Shown in pieces: positions 10,102-21,510 of a stretch of 64,000 bases of DNA; position 1 is the stretch's first letter; each line of letters opens with the position of its first letter. The notes beneath the pieces are model-generated. The model was given only the letters and a program-made list of their open reading frames with translations. It had not been told where the DNA came from and did no database searches. The position numbers and the translations under genes are program-made. Source of the stretch: Eutypa lata (taxonomy: Eukaryota > Ascomycota > Sordariomycetes > Xylariales > Diatrypaceae); assembly GCA_022661535.1 (NCBI GenBank), contig JAKULF010000010.1, positions 1 to 64,000 on the forward strand, in the 5' to 3' direction.

Positions 10102-10373
10102 TTATAGTTATAGTTATAAGATCTATGTTGGGATGGGCCTCAGCTGGTAAGCAATTGTATTAGTACTGGATTTCAAGTCCTCTGAGTTGAATTTTGAGTA
10201 GACGACTCGATCTCAATGCTTGAATGCTATGTACAAGATAGTAAACACGCGCAACTTCAAGATCTGAAGACTATGTAGTTATGTCTCCTTGATGATTTTA
10301 TCGGTGATATTCTACAAGAGTAACACCCAGCGAAATACCACCTTGTTACTCTTATAACTTTCATCATAGGCCC

Positions 10374-10839
10374 TCACTGGCACTTGTTGAGTGAGAATGA
10401 CTCCCAATTCCCATTAGCACAATGCAAGCTAGTAAGCACTGTAGGGGTGGTGCTCGTGCAGCTATCGTCGGAAAACATTTCCACTAAAAAAAAGGTTAAT
10501 CAGCAAATTTACTGCGTACGGAATACATGAGTTACATAAATAGGTAGGTAGGTGAATGGTGGAACTTGGATACGTACCTTGACATTCCCCGTTTGTAGGA
10601 GTCTCAAGGACGAACACAGCCACTGCCGGCTCATCATTCCCTAGGAAATCTTTCCATGCCATACACCCGCTAGGAGACAAATCCGACTGGTGAAACTCTC
10701 GAATGTCAGAGGGTAGAGTGCTGCAAGTTTGATTTTGCCATGTCCCGTATGTGAAGAGTACAGGGTCTTGGCGGTATACAATGGCCGTAGCACTTGCATG
10801 TAGTGCAAAGAGCCCAAGAAGTCCGCTTATTAATTGCAT
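10374..10839 (-). CDS. Small secreted cysteine-rich protein
   Basis: Exons 10839-10578 and 10483-10374 join in phase (GTACGT donor, TTTTTTAG acceptor) to give 123 residues. The start was set at the ATG of MQLISGLLGLFALHASATA, a clear signal peptide; the open frame upstream lacks that logic. The mature part has six cysteines (contexts QTCST, SGCMA, GECQV, DSCTS, LHCAN, NKCQ), suggesting three disulfides, and no domain I recognise. Small, secreted, cysteine-rich and near a telomere is the profile of a fungal effector or antimicrobial candidate, but function is not demonstrated. It lies tail-to-tail with the acyltransferase gene, 272 bp away. Confidence 0.8.
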
Positions 10840-12232
10840 TTTTGGATGCTTGGGTACTAAAAGGTGGCTTTCTATCTTTGGCGATCGAGATGTTAACGGG
10901 AAAGGGGTTATCAATGACAGAAACCGGCAGACCTCCCCCGTTTATATAATACACATACTATACTCTCTCGGCTCACATCTGATGGTCTAGCACTCGCTGC
11001 TTATATAACAGCCAGGAGGTGTTCCTGCAGAGTCCTAGATGACGCGAGCATGACAAGAAGAGATATCACACTACTGATCTGGCCTTACTCAGCGTCTTTT
11101 ATGGACCTACTTCTCGAAGGCATAGCAACGTTTTCCCCCCAACTGCCTATACTCTGGGCTATGGTGTTGTCACCAATGGGAGCTCCGTCTGCTTGGTAGA
11201 GTAGCTCCACGGGGCCTATATAAGCGTATAGTTACCCCCATGGTCTTATGGAACTGTCTTCTTCCCTTTCTTCCTTAAAGTTTTAGCAGAGCGAATACAA
11301 GGGCTGTTCTAGATGTGACAAGTGTTAACACTAACAAGAGGGGGGCGCCATATGATATATATTAACCAACTGATGTATCAGGAAACATGTCTCCGAATTG
11401 GCTACTACCTACAGAAGGTAACAGTGTTGAAACTACATGGCGTATTATGACTTTAAGAGAGTAGATTATAATGGATACATCGTGTGACATACTCACCCAC
11501 ATGCCCTGCAGTAACTAGCATGAAGAGTCCCAGTCGCTTGTCCCTCAATATATAAATATATAAGGCTCCTTGACAACTTGGCAGTTCCTAAGTTAGCACT
11601 CTCGTGATATCCCTACATCCCAGCGATTGCATATTATTGCCATGAAAAGTAGTCGCCCAGGAAGCCTCCTATTCAAACTATTGCTGCTCAAAGCAGACTC
11701 GAAAGATGGTACATAGGAACGTAGCGACCAGGGTTAGGAACAGGGGGCCTATTAAGTAGGTCTCTTAAGAAATCCAGAACATATACGAACCCACTTTGAA
11801 GTTCCAAGCAGCACAAGGTAGGGAGCTAAAAAGCTTGTATTGAATTATAGGCCGGAATGACGCGGCAATCGGCACCAACATAAGGGATTTAGGTCCACAT
11901 AGCACTCTGAATCCTCTGGATCTATGATAAATTACCATTGCATTATTCTATTCAAATTAATGGATAGGTTTGCACCGAAATGAGACTACCGGAGGAAGAT
12001 CGCACAAACAATATAAGCACTAACCACTGAGAATCAATCCGCGGAACAATTCACTTATTAAGCAGTGTGGCACAGTTCACAGTTTCGCCGCGCCGCAATC
12101 GACAATGACTATATTAATCAGGGTTGATGACTACACCATGGATTTTGAAGTATGCAGTCCGATATCGACCAATTTCTCACTCTTTCACGATCACCAAATC
12201 AACAAGCGACGGAACGGAATTTCTAGTTCACC
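10840..12232. other. Intergenic region, about 1.4 kb
   Basis: No gene recognised. It carries the divergent promoters of the small secreted protein (left) and the secreted hydrolase (right). The last bases before the hydrolase start read CACCATGG, a strong translation-start context. Confidence 0.5.
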
Positions 12233-13318
12233 ATGGCAAGAATCTCATCCCTAATCGGGACAGCAATCGCCCTTGCCGCTCTCCCCGAGGCTTCAGCCAA
12301 GGGACTGCTCGAACGAGCTACGAAGCCAGTGTGCAGCGCAGTCTCCTACGTAGACCCATACCACCAGATCGTGGACGACGCGGGCTACGTCCTGAAGAAT
12401 GCCTCCGTCAACGAACTCACGGTGAGCTACGCCGAAGGGCCGGACAATGGCCCGCCCATCGTCATGTTCCACGCCCAGCTCCTCGACTGGTTCAGCTACA
12501 GCCGCGTCATGCCGGAGCTGGCAAAGTCGTTCCATGTCTACGCCGTGGACTATCCCGGCCACGGCCAGACCGTTACTCCAGATGACTATCCAATGAACGC
12601 GAACCAGATCGGATGCGACCTCGCGGATTTCATCGAGCAGGAGATCGGGCAGCCCGTCAACGTCACGGGTAACTCATCCGGCGGCCTCCTGGCACTCTGG
12701 CTGGCAGCGAACCGCCCGGACCTCGTCCAGGCAGCCGTGCTGGAGGACCCGCCCATCTTCTCCTCGGAGGCGGCCAACATCAACGGCACGATCGCGAACC
12801 GAGCCTTCAACTCAAGCTTCAAGGCGACGTATGAAAAGCCCGACGACTTCCTCATCTACTGGATCAACGACAACTCGCAGTACTTCATCAACAACATCGG
12901 ACCGGGCACGCCGCTGCTGCTCAAGACGGCGGTGCGGGCGGAGCGCAAGTGCAACCCCGACCAGCCCGTCGAGGTCGGGCTCCTGAAGAACGACGACACG
13001 GACCGGATGCTGCTTCGCGGGCTCGACCACCAGTACGATCCCCGCTTCGGAGCGGCGTTCTACGTCGGGACCTGGAACGAGGGCTTCGACCATGCCGAGG
13101 CTCTAGCTAAGGTCACTTGCCCGACGCTGCTGATGCACGCGAACTTCACCTATCTCGCGGATGGTACGCTGAACGGGGCCATGAGCCAGGAGGAGGCGGA
13201 TAGGGCAGTTAGTCTTCTACAGGATGGGACGTACATGAGGGTCAACGCAACCCACGTTGTCAACCTTGATAAACCTGACTTGTGGCTTGAGGCGGTCAAG
13301 GGATTTTTCGGCCAGTAA
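12233..13318 (+). CDS. Secreted alpha/beta hydrolase
   Basis: An intronless gene of 361 residues. Residues 1-22 form a signal peptide (hydrophobic IGTAIALAALPEASA), and several NxS/T glycosylation sites follow. The alpha/beta hydrolase fold is shown by VYAVDYPGHGQT (108-122), the nucleophile elbow GNSSG at 146-150 with Ser148, and a C-terminal catalytic His (NATH, His341). The usual oxyanion HG is FHAQLLDW here, with Ala in place of Gly. The family includes extracellular lactonases, esterases and haloalkane-type hydrolases; I cannot choose a substrate. Codon usage is strongly C/G-ending compared with the AT-richer flanks, suggesting good expression or recent arrival, though neither is shown. 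Confidence 0.9.
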   Translation: MARISSLIGTAIALAALPEASAKGLLERATKPVCSAVSYVDPYHQIVDDAGYVLKNASVNELTVSYAEGPDNGPPIVMFHAQLLDWFSYSRVMPELAKSFHVYAVDYPGHGQTVTPDDYPMNANQIGCDLADFIEQEIGQPVNVTGNSSGGLLALWLAANRPDLVQAAVLEDPPIFSSEAANINGTIANRAFNSSFKATYEKPDDFLIYWINDNSQYFINNIGPGTPLLLKTAVRAERKCNPDQPVEVGLLKNDDTDRMLLRGLDHQYDPRFGAAFYVGTWNEGFDHAEALAKVTCPTLLMHANFTYLADGTLNGAMSQEEADRAVSLLQDGTYMRVNATHVVNLDKPDLWLEAVKGFFGQ

Positions 13319-13997
13319 AGATGTCAGATTATTTTGTTAGTTAGGTCCATAGATTTCTCACCTTTTCATCATGTCTAGTTCGATACCCGCAAGGATAGCT
13401 GTAGGCTACAGTAAAAGGACATGACGTCGAATTCTCCATAGCCGATGGCATCATAGATTGTATTACACTATAAGTTTTTAATCAGGTAAACCCTAAATAC
13501 TATGCGTATGTATTATTCCTCCATAAAAGGTAAATGTACCGCAAAATTTCAGTTACTTCAAAGCTCCTTGCTAGTCATTCATAGCAGATAGCATTAACCC
13601 GCCAACTAATCATTTTCAATCCTTATGGGCACTAGCAAACGGTCTGGCAAAATAGCATAAATTACTAGTAACACGGTGCTTTTAGGATATAGATCGGATA
13701 TAAAATAGACTATATAAGTCAGGGTCTCATACACGTACCCCTTTACAGTTAGGTCCCCCTATCCTACTCATGTACTAGAATATACGTCAAAAATATCAAC
13801 GAGATCAAGCACGGTTCTAAGTTTAGAAGAGGTAGCCACCGTATGATACGCAATGAATGATATTGAATATTTATGATCACAAAATAACCCCGCCGACTCC
13901 CGTTATGATATCATACGCCAACGCTGAGCATTTCTCTCTTTCTATATCCATTACTCATTCACACAAAGTGTCGTACTCCTGCCCACATTTTCAAGGA
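13319..13997. other. Intergenic region between convergent genes
   Basis: No gene seen. It is AT-leaning and lies between the 3' ends of the secreted hydrolase and the MFS permease. Confidence 0.5.
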
Positions 13998-15618
13998 CTA
14001 ATGTTGGTACTTATAGCTAGGCGCACGATCGGAGAAGTCCTCAGGCTCAGAAACCTCCCCATCCCTCATCTGACCCTTCAGCACCTCTCGCGAATAGTAA
14101 ATATGCCTAATGACCCACCAGAGACAAAAGCAGAGGCTGACCGCCGCAAGACTATACGCATGGCCCAGCGTATAACCGGGAGCGTCGGTCTGGGGATAGA
14201 TCTGTCCGGACACGATGCCGCCGATGTTGCCTATCGACAGCGCTATGCCGATGGAGGCGGCGCGTTTGCCATCGGGCGCCGTGTTGGTGGAGAGCCATGC
14301 TAGGTTCCCGCCGCCTAGCATCCACGCGCAGCTCGCTATGAGGAAACACGCGAAATACTTGACGCCCACGGAGATCCCGGCTCCGCCTAGTAGGATGGCG
14401 TAGCCTACGATGCCGACGGGGGCGCACAGGATGCAGGCCAAGAAGCGGCGAGAGAACCTGTCCGAGAGGTGGCCACCGATGCCGTATACGATCGAGCCCC
14501 AGAAGAAGACGGGGATGGAGAGGTACTGCGACTGTTCGACGCTGAAGTTGAATCCAAAGCGAAGGATTATGGGTAGGAAGACACTAAAGCCGTAGAGTAC
14601 GGTTAGAGACATAACCTGGACGATGCCGTGAAGCCAGGTCTTGACGTCCTTGACGGCCATCATGAACTCTTTCATGCTGTAATGTCCCTTCCCGCCGCTG
14701 TAGGCTTCCGTTAACTCGGCACGTCGCCGCATCACGGCTCTGTCGTCTTCGTTTAAGAAGTAGGCCGTCGTGTACGAGGAAGGGATCGCGAAATAGCAAA
14801 CTACCGAAATGACAACGGTGGCAGCGCCTTCGATAATGTAAAGCCTACCATGGGTGTTAGCATCCACACAAAAGCAGAACCCATTCTAATGCTTATCTCA
14901 CCATCTCCATCCAGGATAGCCCGCGGTCCCTCCCATGAAGAGGATCCCAAAAGCAATCAAACCCCCGAACGCGCTTGACATAGCAGCAGCAACTAGTTTG
15001 TTCACCCTTGAAGTTAGCCCTCGCCCCAACGAAAGAATCCTAGGGGACTGCCGACTTCTTCTTTCTAAGGCAACACTAACTGAACAAATAGCTAATCCTC
15101 AACCCTATCTCATCGCGCTTATACCAATTCGCGAGCATTAAAGTGAGACTGGGGAACAAGAAGCCCTCGAACATGCCCAGGAGCATGCGACACGCGGCCA
15201 GCTGGCCGAAGTTGGTCACGAAGCCGTTGCCCAGACATACGATGCCCCAGCAGAGGGCGGCGGTGGGGATGACGCGGTTGAAGCCGAGGCGCTTCACGAT
15301 CAGCGCAGCTGGGAACTCAGCCAGGATGTATAGCGGATAGAAGAGGGAGATGGCGGTGTTGAGCTGGGTCCCCTCGAGGCCCAGGTCGCCGATCATGCCC
15401 TGCGTCGCCGCGAACCCGATGTTGCCCCGGTCCAGGAACGAGATCAGCTGCAGCGCGATCAGGATCGGGCACACGTATAGGTCGAGCTTCGCGACGACCC
15501 GCAGCTCGCGCCGCTTGAAGTCCGCGTCGGCGGCGGTTTCAGCGAGCTCGACATGCTGGAGCTGCGAGTCGGTTTCGGGCTTCTGGGGTGGGTCTTCTGA
15601 GTCTCGGGTTGTGGTCAT
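13998..15618 (-). CDS. MFS permease, Dal5/anion:cation symporter type
   Basis: Exons 15618-15081, 14992-14902 and 14844-13998 splice in phase to 491 residues. Both introns have a clear CTAAC branch site, donors GTTAGT and GTGAGA, and acceptors CTAG and GTAG. Twelve membrane segments are expected. The Dal5-family signature FLDRGNIGFA in the first transmembrane segment is present, as is ANWYKRDEIGLRISY before the first intron. The central loop (YFLNEDDRAVMRRRAELTEA) is typical of allantoate/nicotinate permeases. These import small carboxylates, allantoate, nicotinate, biotin or pantothenate with protons; the substrate here is unknown. It is a subtelomeric single copy with no neighbouring catabolic enzyme to suggest a pathway. 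Confidence 0.9.
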
Positions 15619-16612
15619 GGTGACTGACTGACTAGATCACTAGCTGTACAAATACTGGGAGAGTATAGGCGATATGACAACTATGGAATAAGGAAGACGC
15701 ACGAAACAAAGCCAACAGTAAGACGACACTAAAGCAAAACAGAAAAACACGCACAGCTTGGCAAGTATCGTGATGTTCGCCTTCCCTTTAATATGTATTA
15801 ATCTATACAGATTAAAGCTGATCGAGCTGCTTTACCCCAACTTTATCCCAGCTGTCATTCATGTCCTTTTAGCTCGGCTATACTTTATACTCCGTCGTAC
15901 AGTAAATAAGTAGTTGCCGTGGCCCCCCTGGCGACGCCAAGCATATGGATCCAACCTTTCAAACCACCCCCGCAGTCCAACCAACATCCTAGAGTTTAGG
16001 AGTCACCTCACGATTTCTTCTACTACCCCTGTCATTATCACCAGTTGTGCGATTCCTTAAAAGGCACAACCTGCTAGGGAAGTCGTATCAGCTCGGCCCA
16101 GCTGCATTGTCACATTGCTACCTACTACCATGTTGTGCATATGATATGAGCTACTGCAATGCGGCCACACAGCCAACACCGCCATCATCATCCCATTTTC
16201 CTTTCCTGGACTATGATCATGGATTTGGAATCAATACTCGAACCAATTAATAAGCAATGGAGAAATTGAGTCAAGATACATTGCCGAGTTCCCACTTGAT
16301 ATGTCTTGCATGTGTAAGTCATTATTAGCTGTAAAGCCGTGTTTGATTTTCAACGTTTCTACTCCATTAAAGTCCTCATTATCAATCTATGACCAACTAT
16401 CCAGAACTTGACACCATTCTCCCCACGAGGTCGTCTCTATGTAGTGGGTCACCTCATCTCAAAAGTACAATTGACAGCCGCTTGCTAGTTACATAACATA
16501 AGTGCAACCTCCAAACAGGCTAACTAGCAACGATACAATTCCATCGCAAAGACAGGCAAAAGGCATCAACAATGAAAGACTCATGAAAACTGAGATGAGA
16601 AGTCGGATGGAC
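15619..16612. other. Intergenic region, about 1 kb
   Basis: Promoter of the MFS permease on the right-to-left strand and 3' flank of the phosphosulfolactate-synthase-like gene. A tandem GTGACTGACTGACTAG run lies just upstream of the permease start. No further gene seen. Confidence 0.5.
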
Positions 16613-17754
16613 TCAAGGTCTGAACGTAGTGATCTTTCCAAAAGTATCACTCTTCCCCCAAATGCCCGCTCTCAGCCCAGCTAGCTGGACGATCTGTGAA
16701 TGGTCGACGAAGAGATTCACGTCGACGCCAAATTCTCGGATGTACCTAGACAGACATTATCACTCACGTCAGCCTCTACCTCTTTATCCTCAAAAGAAAC
16801 AGCGGCAGCGGTGGCGGTAGTCGGATGAGGCACCGGTCCACAAATGAATAAGAATAAAGGGGGGGGAGGGATGGGGGGAGACACATACCAGTTGAAAACA
16901 GACGGATCCGCAGCCTCAAACATAACCTTCTCCATAGGAACCTCTCTTATGATAGCCTGAATGACATCGGTGCGCCACGTCTTAACATTCTCCGTAATGC
17001 CCTCACTCTCGATCATCATCCTCTCGACACCCGCGTCGACGAACTTCTTCGCCATATTAATAACCTTACTCGGGTCGCTCGTCCCGATGCTCTCCAGCTC
17101 CGCCGCCTCCGTGTCGCCCCCAGCGCCGAACTGAATGCCGAGCTCCGGCTTCGGCTTCAGGCCCGCCTTGTGCACGCGGTCCGCAAGCCTCAACCAGTCA
17201 TCGCCGGGCAGCGACAGGAAGCCCGTCGAGAGCTCGATGACGTCGAAGCCGACGTCTTTGCACTTCGCGAGATACTTGTCCACCGCACCGGACATATCAC
17301 CCCCGCTCGACGCGAGGATATGTTCCATCCAGCCGCCGGTGCTGACGTAGACGCCGTTCGCATGAGCAAGGTCAATCAGCTCGCGCAGCTTGTCCTCGGG
17401 AAACAGACTGAAGGAGCCGCCGGCGAACTTGAGCCCGTCGATGTGCGCGCCCATTGTCTCCAGCACGTCCGATAAGTACCGCGTCCCCATGACGGTGTAG
17501 TAGGGTCCGCGGATCTCGGTCACGGCGCGGCTACGTGGCTTGGGTGGGAGTGGGTTATGCCGCACGAAGCCGAAACCGGTCTCTTTGTCTTCTAGGAGAA
17601 TCTTGGGGGTCTGCGTGAGACATGGTGTTGTTGTGAAGGTGCGGGATCTGCTGCTGATGTTGGGTAGGAGTGGTGGGATTGTTCTCAGTTTCGGGACTGC
17701 TGCGCGGCTTCCGCGTAGTGTTGCTGAGTTTAGAGGACGTGTTAGAGTCGCCAT
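16613..17754 (-). CDS. Phosphosulfolactate synthase-like (ComA family) protein, mitochondrial presequence
   Basis: Exons 17754-16889 and 16745-16613 join in phase (GTATGT donor, CTAG acceptor) to 332 residues. Residues 1 to about 45 are Arg/Ser/Thr-rich without acidic residues, a likely mitochondrial presequence. The remainder matches the TIM-barrel ComA/PSL-synthase family: KFAGGSFSL, GVYVSTGGWMEH, GFDVIELSTGF, KPKPELGIQFG, MMIESEGITE and the C-terminal VNLFVDHSQIVQLAGLR with GIWGK. In archaea ComA adds sulfite to phosphoenolpyruvate for coenzyme M; plant members (HSA32) affect heat-stress memory. Fungi make no coenzyme M, so the fungal role is not established. The gene stands alone in its orientation group. 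Confidence 0.9.
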
Positions 17755-19388
17755 TGTTGGATACAGTGTGTTGCGAGCAATGGTTCAATAGTGTATTTTA
17801 ATGGTGTAGATATTCTCGCGGTTCTAGGTCGGTATCAAGGAAGGCTGGTGTAGTATGAAGTCTAGGCGATGCTCTATAGTAAATGAGCCTTGATGAAATC
17901 CAAGTGAGTTCAGAAAGAGTAAGTCCTCCATTGAGTTGAGTTATGGACGAGGCATGTGTACGTGATATAACCGGTCGTAACATCTGAATACGTCCTGTCA
18001 CACATATGGAAGCTTCATTGTTGCGTCATAGCTATATCAACCTACCCCACCAATCACCATCATACACACCAACAGAGGAAGGATCGACTCCAAACATTAT
18101 GTATTGTTTATATAAGTAAAATGCTTTGGAGTTTGGTGTGCTTTCTACGCGTTTGATGCGTTTGTGCTCAACTTAATCGCATCACATTGGAGGCTCCGGT
18201 TGTCGGAGGGCGACTGACCTCTATGATCTAGAAGCCTAGGCCCATAACATCATCAATCACTGACAATGGGCGGCAATAGGGGTAAGTGAGCTAGAATATG
18301 GTATTCTCCATCATACGCGCTTATGAAGGAGATATAGTTGACCTCATATATGTGGTCTAGGATCAAGAGCTTACCAATGATTCACATAGCCCACTTATTA
18401 GTCAAGCCCAACAGATTGCTTCACGGGTGACGGGGTCCTCGAGAATGTCAGGGGCTAGCAGTGATGGTGAAAAAAGCCTCAATAAAGCCTCTTTCCAACC
18501 CCTGGGCGACAGTGTTCTCATCATCCTAGCCCTTCAAACTGATATTCCCTTGTAGAACCAATTTTAGCAAGGTATTGTCGGACATCGATTGCTCTACCGT
18601 CTCCCTCGAAGTCGAAGCATCGGGTAGACGATGATGAGCAGCTATACACCTCACAATGTCACGGCGGTTTCACCAAAGTCCCGATAGACAGACAAAAAGA
18701 CAGGATACAGAGATAACCACCACGGTGACTTGATTATCCAATAATTTTCATTACGCTTTGTGTCGTTCCAACTGAATGGGCCGACTTTCCATGATCCTAC
18801 CTACATAGGCACTTGCTCCCCATTTTATTTTGTTATCTCCTGGGAGAGGGTTAATTAATACTCTCTTTTTCTCTTTCTCTCTTTGCCTTGCCTTGTCTTT
18901 TGCCTCCTCCTGAAATGTACTTGAGATGATGAAGTAGGTGGCGGTACCTCAAATCTACCGAGCACAAGAATGACGGTAGGAACAAGTTCGTTCATCCTTC
19001 GTCGTGTCTGGGTGGATAGGCCAGATAGTTCCCTCAACTTACAACACATGTCCTACATACATCCACATGGCGCGCACGTATATGGATTCATGTTGGCATC
19101 CATCTTCCTCTGAACCGCCCCTGATTAAAAACTACTATGCTAGCTAGCCAATCTGGTAGGTAGGTGGGTAAAAAGTGCTAAGAAAAGCCAGAGCGGGCGT
19201 TGTGTCAAGAAAGAAAAAGGAGTAGGTGTACACATGCGTATATCTATGTGCACGCATGCATGTAGATGGGATAAAAAAGATAAACATGTGCTATGCTCTA
19301 GCTTTCATGTTCTCCGAAAGTAAGTCGCTCGAAAAGAAAGCAAGGGAATAAACGAAACGAAGGTCTTATTGCTTTTATTTTCTTTAAT
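17755..19388. other. Intergenic region, about 1.6 kb
   Basis: No gene recognised on either strand. A CTCTTTTTCTCTTTCTCTCT pyrimidine run at 18860-18885 is the most obvious feature. The left part is the promoter of the ComA-like gene and the right part the 3' flank of URC4. Confidence 0.5.
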
Positions 19389-21510
19389 TTAGAACACAGT
19401 CCCGTCCGAGTCGATCAAAATAGGGGGCTCTTTCGTATTCGGCCGGCTAACTTCGGCGATTTCTCGGCCACCCTACATATCGCTTGCATTAGCTTCTTCA
19501 TCAACAAGACTATGTGGGCGATATAGGGGGGACACTCACCTTCCAACTTCCTGCCTCAAGCAATTGTGCTAGCGTCAACTCGCCGCCATTCAGATCCTTC
19601 TGTAGGGCCTGGTTCACTTCGACGCAGAGCTTATCCAGGAATCCAACGGTGACGCCCCTCCACTCGACAATCACGTCATCGCTCGGCTCGAACATAGGTG
19701 CAACCTCGACGCCCTTTATACCGGTACGGGCAGAATGATTGTTATAGTTCTGCAGGCCGCGGTCCATTTCGAACTGCTTAAGGGTTAGGACGCCAAGGTC
19801 GATGAATAGACCGCCGTTGCGATATTCGGGTAGGCCCGTCAATAGCTCAGTGCCAGCAAATTGAATCTTTAGCAGATTCTGCATTGGCTGCATGAGCGAG
19901 TATGTGAGCCACTGCGTCAGCTTGTGGAATGGTAGGATGGATTCCCACGGCGCTGTGGGGGGTCCGGCCGAGTTCGGAAACGGCGAGAACGAAGGCGAGG
20001 CAGGGGTTGCGACTTGCTGTGGCATAGACGAGCATGGCCACGCGTCGCCGAGGGAGACGCCATTCATGGTTGTTCGGGAGGCGGGCCAGATGGGGGCGAG
20101 GCCGTTCATGAGGACGTTCCATAGTACGGGGAGAACAACGATAGGTGTTGACGATGCTTGTGTCGTAGGATGTGCTAGGAGGTAGTCTGAAGGACGTCAG
20201 TTAGTTTATGCCAATGCCTACATACAGTAGGAGACGAAATACTACGTCATACAGGGGCAAGAAGTTACACGTACCGATCATGTTGCCAGGCCTTCCATTC
20301 TCACCAAAGTATTCTTCCTTTTCAGACAAAGCTTGACCTAGTCTGATCAGGAGCTGCGCTCTTCCCTCCAGCCCATCAACCTCATTACCCGGACGCGATT
20401 GCAATCCAATAGCCAACTGCTCCACCTTCAGTTCTCGAAGACCTTCCGCATCAACTTGGTAGCGGTTGCTCGGGTCTCCCGAGAAAAGTCCCTAGTTGAC
20501 CCCATGTTAGTGGGACCAATCCTGCCGGTTCCATTTCCAATATGAAAGACGCTGATGACTCACTGTCTTGAACATCTCGAGACTCGCAACGGCCAGACCT
20601 TCTGACCGTCTATAGATTCTGCCATTTTCGGTGCTCTTATAACTCCATGTCGTACCGGCACCGGCATCGAGTAATACACTGACCAGGAACAAATCTATCA
20701 ACCGTCTGCACTTCTCGGTAGGGTCTACGTTATCGGGGAAGGTCGCTAGAAGATTCGCAATTCGGTCCCGACCACCAACACAGAAGTGTTGATATCTACC
20801 ATGTGGTGGAATGCTGGAGAAAGGGGCGTCATAGTCTCTCTATCCAGGACAACATGAGTTAGTGAATGAACAGCTTTAGTCAGATTCACTGGATGTTGAA
20901 CGCGAGAGAAACAATTGGGATCATGTAAGCGTAGCACCTAGTGAATAGACCCAGTAGAAATGAGACAAAACCGGGGCGATAATGAGATCATTGACATGTA
21001 GTCTCATATAGTGTCATGTCATGTCAAAGTCCTAGGTAGCTAGGCAAACTCGAACTTAAAGTAAAGCTTAGATATATAACGTACCTTGATGATTTGGCAG
21101 ACGAAAGAGACAACGTCAGGGAACTTAGTCAGGTCGACATCGAAATGATTCAGCTTATTCTGGAGAGCCTTATCGGTGACGATCTTACACCGCTCACGCA
21201 CCGCCCCCAGACTTCTCAGATAGCCAGCCGCATCAAGGGTCGGGTCAGGGGGCTTCGGGAGGTTGATTCTGACGGATAGGTGGGAGGAGGCCATGGGGGA
21301 CATGGGGGACATGGGGGACATGGGGGTCGGGGGGACACTGCCTGAAGATGCACGGTTTCCAATAAGTCTCGATATACCTCCTGTGCTTCCTCCTCCTGCC
21401 GATGTCGGGAGCTTTGAACTTGAGCTTTCGGAATCCATGCTTGCTGTGTCGAAGGGCTTGCCGTTGGACTTGGTGCCGCTGAGTTTTGGTTTTCTAGAGA
21501 AAATCCCCAT
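19389..21510 (-). CDS. URC4: DUF1688 protein, uracil catabolism protein Urc4
   Basis: Five exons (21510-21085, 20839-20564, 20491-20275, 20186-19540, 19472-19389) all join in phase to 549 residues. The start MGIFSRKPK precedes a Ser/Pro-rich leader. The DUF1688 core then runs to the C-terminus: AGYLRSLGAVRERCK, NHFDVD, IPPHGRYQHF, RRLIDLFLVSVLLDAGAG, YRRSEGLAVASLEMF, LPEYRNGGLFIDLGVL, LLEAGSWK and a final SDGTVF. In yeasts Urc4 is required for the URC pathway that degrades uracil and releases urea. Its biochemical step is not firmly known. Residue motifs are near-identical to the family, so assignment is strong. No other URC gene is adjacent. The 245-bp first intron is longer than the other three (57-88 bp range by coordinates). 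Confidence 0.93.
21292..21327 (-). repeat. 4 x 9-bp tandem repeat in URC4 exon 1
   Basis: Four CATGGGGG(A/T) units in a row on the plus strand encode repeated Pro-Met-Ser on the minus strand within the disordered N-terminal leader of Urc4. In-frame unit number changes would be tolerated. Confidence 0.9.

Noticed and set aside
12124..12585. 153-codon plus-strand frame overlapping the secreted hydrolase start
   Set aside because: It is an out-of-frame shadow of the hydrolase gene with Arg/Pro-rich antisense-like composition.
8512..15618. Secondary-metabolite biosynthetic cluster around the acyltransferase
   Set aside because: No polyketide synthase, NRPS, terpene cyclase, P450 or pathway regulator is present; the genes are better explained as scattered accessory genes.
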